DNA from: Patescibacteria group bacterium
Lineage (GTDB): Bacteria; Patescibacteriota; Patescibacteriia; UBA2591; JAQWAS01
Length of the DNA: 44,427 nt
NCBI GenBank assembly: GCA_028707495.1
Contig: JAQWAS010000002.1
Span: 78,889 to 123,315 of the forward strand
Direction: 5' to 3'
Positions within the stretch are counted from its first letter, which is position 1. The number at the start of each line of letters is the position of its first letter. Made by a program: the position numbers and the translations under genes. The notes beneath the pieces are model-generated. The model was not told the origin of the DNA and made no database searches. It worked only from the letters and a program-made list of their open reading frames with translations. Below, in pieces: positions 42,558 through 44,427 of this stretch.

Positions 42558-43115
42558 ATGTTTTTAATCGCTGGTCTGGGCAACCCCGGACGTCAATATC
42601 AAAACACCCGTCACAATGTTGGTTTTATGGTTGTTGATCTTTTGGCTGGTGGAAACAAATGGCATACTAACGCCAAGTTTAAAGCTGAACATTGTCATCT
42701 TCAACTGCAAAATCAAGAAGTTGAATTATTAAAACCTCAAACCATGATGAATAATTCCGGCATGGCTGTTAAATCTTTTCAGCAAAAACATAATTTAGAT
42801 TTAGATAAAATTATTATTATCCATGACGATTTAGATCTCCCACTAGGTCAACTCCGTATTAGTCAAAATATTTCCTCAGCTGGTCACAATGGAATTAAAT
42901 CTATTATTCAATATTTAGATAGTCAAAATTTTATTCGTTTTAGACTTGGGATTAAAACTGATAAATTAGAAAAAATCCCAGCTGAAAAATTTGTTTTGCA
43001 AAATTTTAATGGTGCTGAAAAAAAACTTTTACAATCTGCTTTTGATAAAACGATTCAAGCTGTTGAATTTTTAATTACCCACACGCTAGAAGAAACTAAA
43101 AACAGTTTCAATTAA
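42558..43115 (+). CDS. pth: Peptidyl-tRNA hydrolase
   Basis: 185 residues. The start is the ATG at 42558, 1 nt after the der stop, because the protein then begins MFLIAGLGNPGRQYQ as in the family; an open frame reaching back to 42480 lies inside der and is not used. Catalytic histidine is in TRHNVGF (about 20), with LGNPG (asparagine 10), MMNNSG and IIIHDDLDLPLG (aspartate about 93). It frees peptides from tRNA after drop-off. Two hairpins follow the stop. Confidence 0.95.
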   Translation: MFLIAGLGNPGRQYQNTRHNVGFMVVDLLAGGNKWHTNAKFKAEHCHLQLQNQEVELLKPQTMMNNSGMAVKSFQQKHNLDLDKIIIIHDDLDLPLGQLRISQNISSAGHNGIKSIIQYLDSQNFIRFRLGIKTDKLEKIPAEKFVLQNFNGAEKKLLQSAFDKTIQAVEFLITHTLEETKNSFN

Positions 43116-43118
43116 AAA

Positions 43119-43139
43119 AGGAGACTGATTAGGCCTCCT
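43119..43139 (-). terminator. Terminator for the 43158-43625 gene
   Basis: AGGAG/CTCCT stem with loop GCCTAATCAGT when read on the minus strand, followed by six T residues. Located after the minus-strand stop at 43158. Confidence 0.65.
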
Positions 43140-43158
43140 CTATTTATAGAGTATTTTT
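43138..43158 (+). terminator. Terminator for the der-pth operon
   Basis: CTCTA-TTTA-TAGAG followed by TATTTTTTAA on the plus strand. Faces the opposite terminator, separating the convergent genes. Confidence 0.6.
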
Positions 43159-43625
43159 TAATCCACATTGATATAGACCACAACAGGTAGTTCGTGTCTA
43201 AAAACTTTTCCCCTACCTCGGTTACTCGACGATTCTATTCTCAACCATTCTCTGTCAGTAAGCGCACTAGCTACGCTAACTTTAATACGAGTGCCCGGAT
43301 CAACCTTGAAAAAACCTTCAACTTGCTGATCAGCCTGATGAGAATTTCCGCGCAATTCAACGTCCAGTAAAATTTCTTCAGTATAACCGAAGGTGGTTTT
43401 CTTCTCAATAGTAAAACGGACATAACGCCGTTCTATAACGTTTTTTTCGAGAAGAACCCGGTAACAGGTGTATAAAGAATTTTCATCTTCAGTTCGCTCG
43501 AATTTCATTCGAACGTTGTAAATGTCGAGAATGTTTTTGCCAGTTTCGGTATTAATCTCGAAAACTGGCTTAGCTCCAAACACGGAACCCAACATAATAA
43601 TTGTAATGAACATCCAATTTCTCAT
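43158..43625 (-). CDS. Orphan secreted protein with a long structured leader
   Basis: 155 residues, not recognised. Residues 1-18 form a signal peptide (NWMFITIIMLGSVFGA, cut probable after GA). The mature part is mostly beta-like (YVRFTIEKKTTFGYTEEILLDVELRG) and has GTRIKVSVASALTDREW and a C-terminal LPVVVYINVD. One cysteine only. A good Shine-Dalgarno (GAGGAG) precedes the ATG. Upstream is a 27-bp stem-loop leader (43655-43785) and a TTGACA/TAAGAT promoter (43807-43835). The gene is richer in G+C than pth. Function unknown; an envelope role is suggested only by the signal peptide. Confidence 0.68.
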   Translation of the reverse strand: MRNWMFITIIMLGSVFGAKPVFEINTETGKNILDIYNVRMKFERTEDENSLYTCYRVLLEKNVIERRYVRFTIEKKTTFGYTEEILLDVELRGNSHQADQQVEGFFKVDPGTRIKVSVASALTDREWLRIESSSNRGRGKVFRHELPVVVYINVD

Positions 43626-43654
43626 TCTTGCTCCTCTTTTAATTTTTTTTATTT

Positions 43655-43785
43655 TAATCTACACGTAGCTGTCCACTAGCGCAAGGAAATCTAGAATAAT
43701 CTAAATCACCTTATCTTACGACTACTAACGAAACTAAGGAGGGTTGTTTCGTGTTTGTCACTAGTAGACAACTATGTGCAGATTA
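43655..43785 (-). promoter_or_regulatory. Structured 5' leader RNA (candidate cis-regulatory element)
   Basis: 43656-43681 and 43759-43784 form a 26-bp stem with one mismatch when read as minus-strand RNA. Four of the differences between the arms become G-U pairs only on that strand, pointing to selection as RNA. Inside, ACGAAAC/GTTTCGT (7 bp) encloses a loop containing CCCTCCTTA, which could pair with the AGGAG of this gene's Shine-Dalgarno. It lies between promoter and start codon. Confidence 0.65.
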
Positions 43786-43806
43786 ATTTTTTAATTTACT
43801 ATCTAC

Positions 43807-43835
43807 ATCTTAGCATAAATTAAAATTCTTGTCAA
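43807..43835 (-). promoter_or_regulatory. Consensus promoter of the 155-residue orphan gene
   Basis: -35 TTGACA (43830-43835), 17-bp spacer ending TTTATGC (extended -10), -10 TAAGAT (43807-43812), minus strand. Confidence 0.88.
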
Positions 43836-43867
43836 GAACAGTAAAATATAATAAAGTGTAATTTAAA

Positions 43868-43899
43868 AAAATAAAAAAGGACTCGCGTTCTACGAGTCC
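43868..43899 (-). terminator. Rho-independent terminator of the 43899-44219 gene
   Basis: GGACTCG (43879-43885) pairs with CGAGTCC (43893-43899), then a T-run on the minus strand. The stem touches the stop codon. Confidence 0.9.
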
Positions 43900-44219
43900 T
43901 AGTCGAAAAGTGATGGCTCTTCGGCCATGCATTTCCTTCTCCGTTCTTTTAGAGACGTTGATGGTGTTGATGACGGTTTTGGCGCCTCTAACTTTTTTTC
44001 TTTTGGCTTTATATTTTTTTGCCATTCCCAAACTGGAATAAACCAATATTTTTCTGCCGGTAGATACATACCCATACGTTTTTCTGCCATTTTTCTGGCT
44101 TTCCACTCGGTACAACAACGAAATATTACTGGTTTACCGTTTTTTCTAAAAACAATCCTATTTGTCCAGTCTCCATAAACAACTACATACGGAATTTTTG
44201 TCCTCTTTTGTTTAGCCAA
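43899..44219 (-). CDS. Orphan small basic protein, TTG start
   Basis: 106 residues, not recognised. The start is TTG at 44217-44219, chosen because AAAAGGAGG lies just upstream and there is no ATG nearer than an internal one. The first 65 residues look folded and rich in aromatics and basics (KIPYVVVYGDWTNRIVFRKN, FRCCTEWKARKMAEKRMG); residues 70-100 are K/P/S-rich and probably disordered. The C terminus EEPSLFD slightly recalls a sliding-clamp-binding motif, but only loosely. It has its own promoter and terminator. Function unknown. Confidence 0.6.
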   Translation of the reverse strand: MAKQKRTKIPYVVVYGDWTNRIVFRKNGKPVIFRCCTEWKARKMAEKRMGMYLPAEKYWFIPVWEWQKNIKPKEKKLEAPKPSSTPSTSLKERRRKCMAEEPSLFD

Positions 44220-44262
44220 TTTTGGCCTCCTTTTAAAAGAACATTTTTATTTACTTTAATTT

Positions 44263-44291
44263 ATGATATCATAAATAATTTAAAATGTCAA
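44263..44291 (-). promoter_or_regulatory. Consensus promoter of the 106-residue orphan gene
   Basis: -35 TTGACA (44286-44291), 17-bp spacer ending TTTATGA (TG extended), -10 TATCAT (44263-44268), minus strand. Confidence 0.88.
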
Positions 44292-44402
44292 GCAAAAATA
44301 GGTGCATTCTACTCCGAAGTGAAACATCAAGACAACTTAAAGGGGCACACGTTTTCAAGTAAAATGATTATTGAGCAATCAATAATTAACTTGATAAACA
44401 AT

Positions 44403-44427
44403 ATGCCCTACAAACATTTTACCTTAG
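44403..44427 (+). CDS. Start of a possible IS30-family transposase (runs off the window)
   Basis: Only eight codons are visible, MPYKHFTL, which resembles the conserved opening of IS30-type transposases (M-x-YKHLTLEER). The frame is open back to an ATG at 44364. Upstream sequence from about 44300 (AGGTGCATTCTACTCCG) could be the element's left end. The identification rests on very few residues. Confidence 0.35.

Noticed and set aside
43810..44118. An alternative frame of 102 residues overlapping the 106-residue orphan gene
   Set aside because: It lacks a ribosome site, runs through the terminator and promoter region, while the 43899-44219 frame has GGAGG, promoter and terminator in register.

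Overview
The window reads as chromosomal DNA of a Candidate Phyla Radiation (Patescibacteria) bacterium, most likely from the Parcubacteria side. The evidence is very high A+T, mostly leaderless-looking starts with no Shine-Dalgarno, a VirB2-like membrane pilin fused to a giant ectodomain, thrombospondin type-3 repeat membrane proteins, DUF3160 and CapA-type envelope proteins, anaerobic NrdD/NrdG, and Patescibacteria-style tails on L19, S21 and HisRS. UGA is a stop: prfB is present and carries the classic in-frame UGA programmed frameshift. The assignment is inference; no rRNA lies in the window.

Layout. 1-756: gene-free, packed with two families of intergenic palindromic repeats and a decayed gene end. 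757-11859 (all minus): surface-polysaccharide locus with a GT-C/YfhO-like membrane protein, an HPr-kinase-like P-loop protein, two methyltransferases, three family-2 glycosyltransferases, one family-4 glycosyltransferase and a Wzx-like flippase. 11852-13586: prfB, a MazG-like protein and a small membrane protein. 13649-16531: nrdG-nrdD. 16705-19663: ftsZ, ftsA, ybeY. 19667-27053: three envelope proteins, including a 1673-residue pilin/adhesin fusion. 27113-31444: yqeY, rpsU, mtaB, hisS, lepB. 31578-32486: an orphan gene with its own promoter and terminator. 32661-33064: tRNA-Leu and a nested pair of tRNA-Val genes. 33132-39059: rplS, gmk, rluD-like, CapA-like, DUF3160. 39148-39361: a second nested tRNA-Val pair. 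39712-43115 (plus strand): LCP ligase, der, pth. 43158-44219: two more orphan genes on the minus strand. The last bases look like the start of an IS30-type transposase.

The most unusual feature is the nested tRNA arrangement. At two loci about 6.5 kb apart, a tRNA-Val gene is interrupted in its D-loop by a 143-147 nt cassette. Each cassette carries a complete second tRNA-Val of the same anticodon and is bounded by a shared inverted repeat (core CCCTCACA/TGTGAGGG). The outer halves keep every acceptor, D, anticodon and T stem pair. The upper part of the inverted repeat differs between loci yet stays paired. This suggests RNA-level function: a tRNA inside a tRNA, with outer halves held together by a stem, or a mobile tRNA cassette.

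Other points for a second look: two palindromic repeats inserted in frame into one glycosyltransferase gene; a gmk whose P-loop lysine is glutamate; a duplicated FtsZ C-terminal peptide; a long structured 5' leader in front of a secreted orphan protein; and three orphan genes sharing one strong promoter design.
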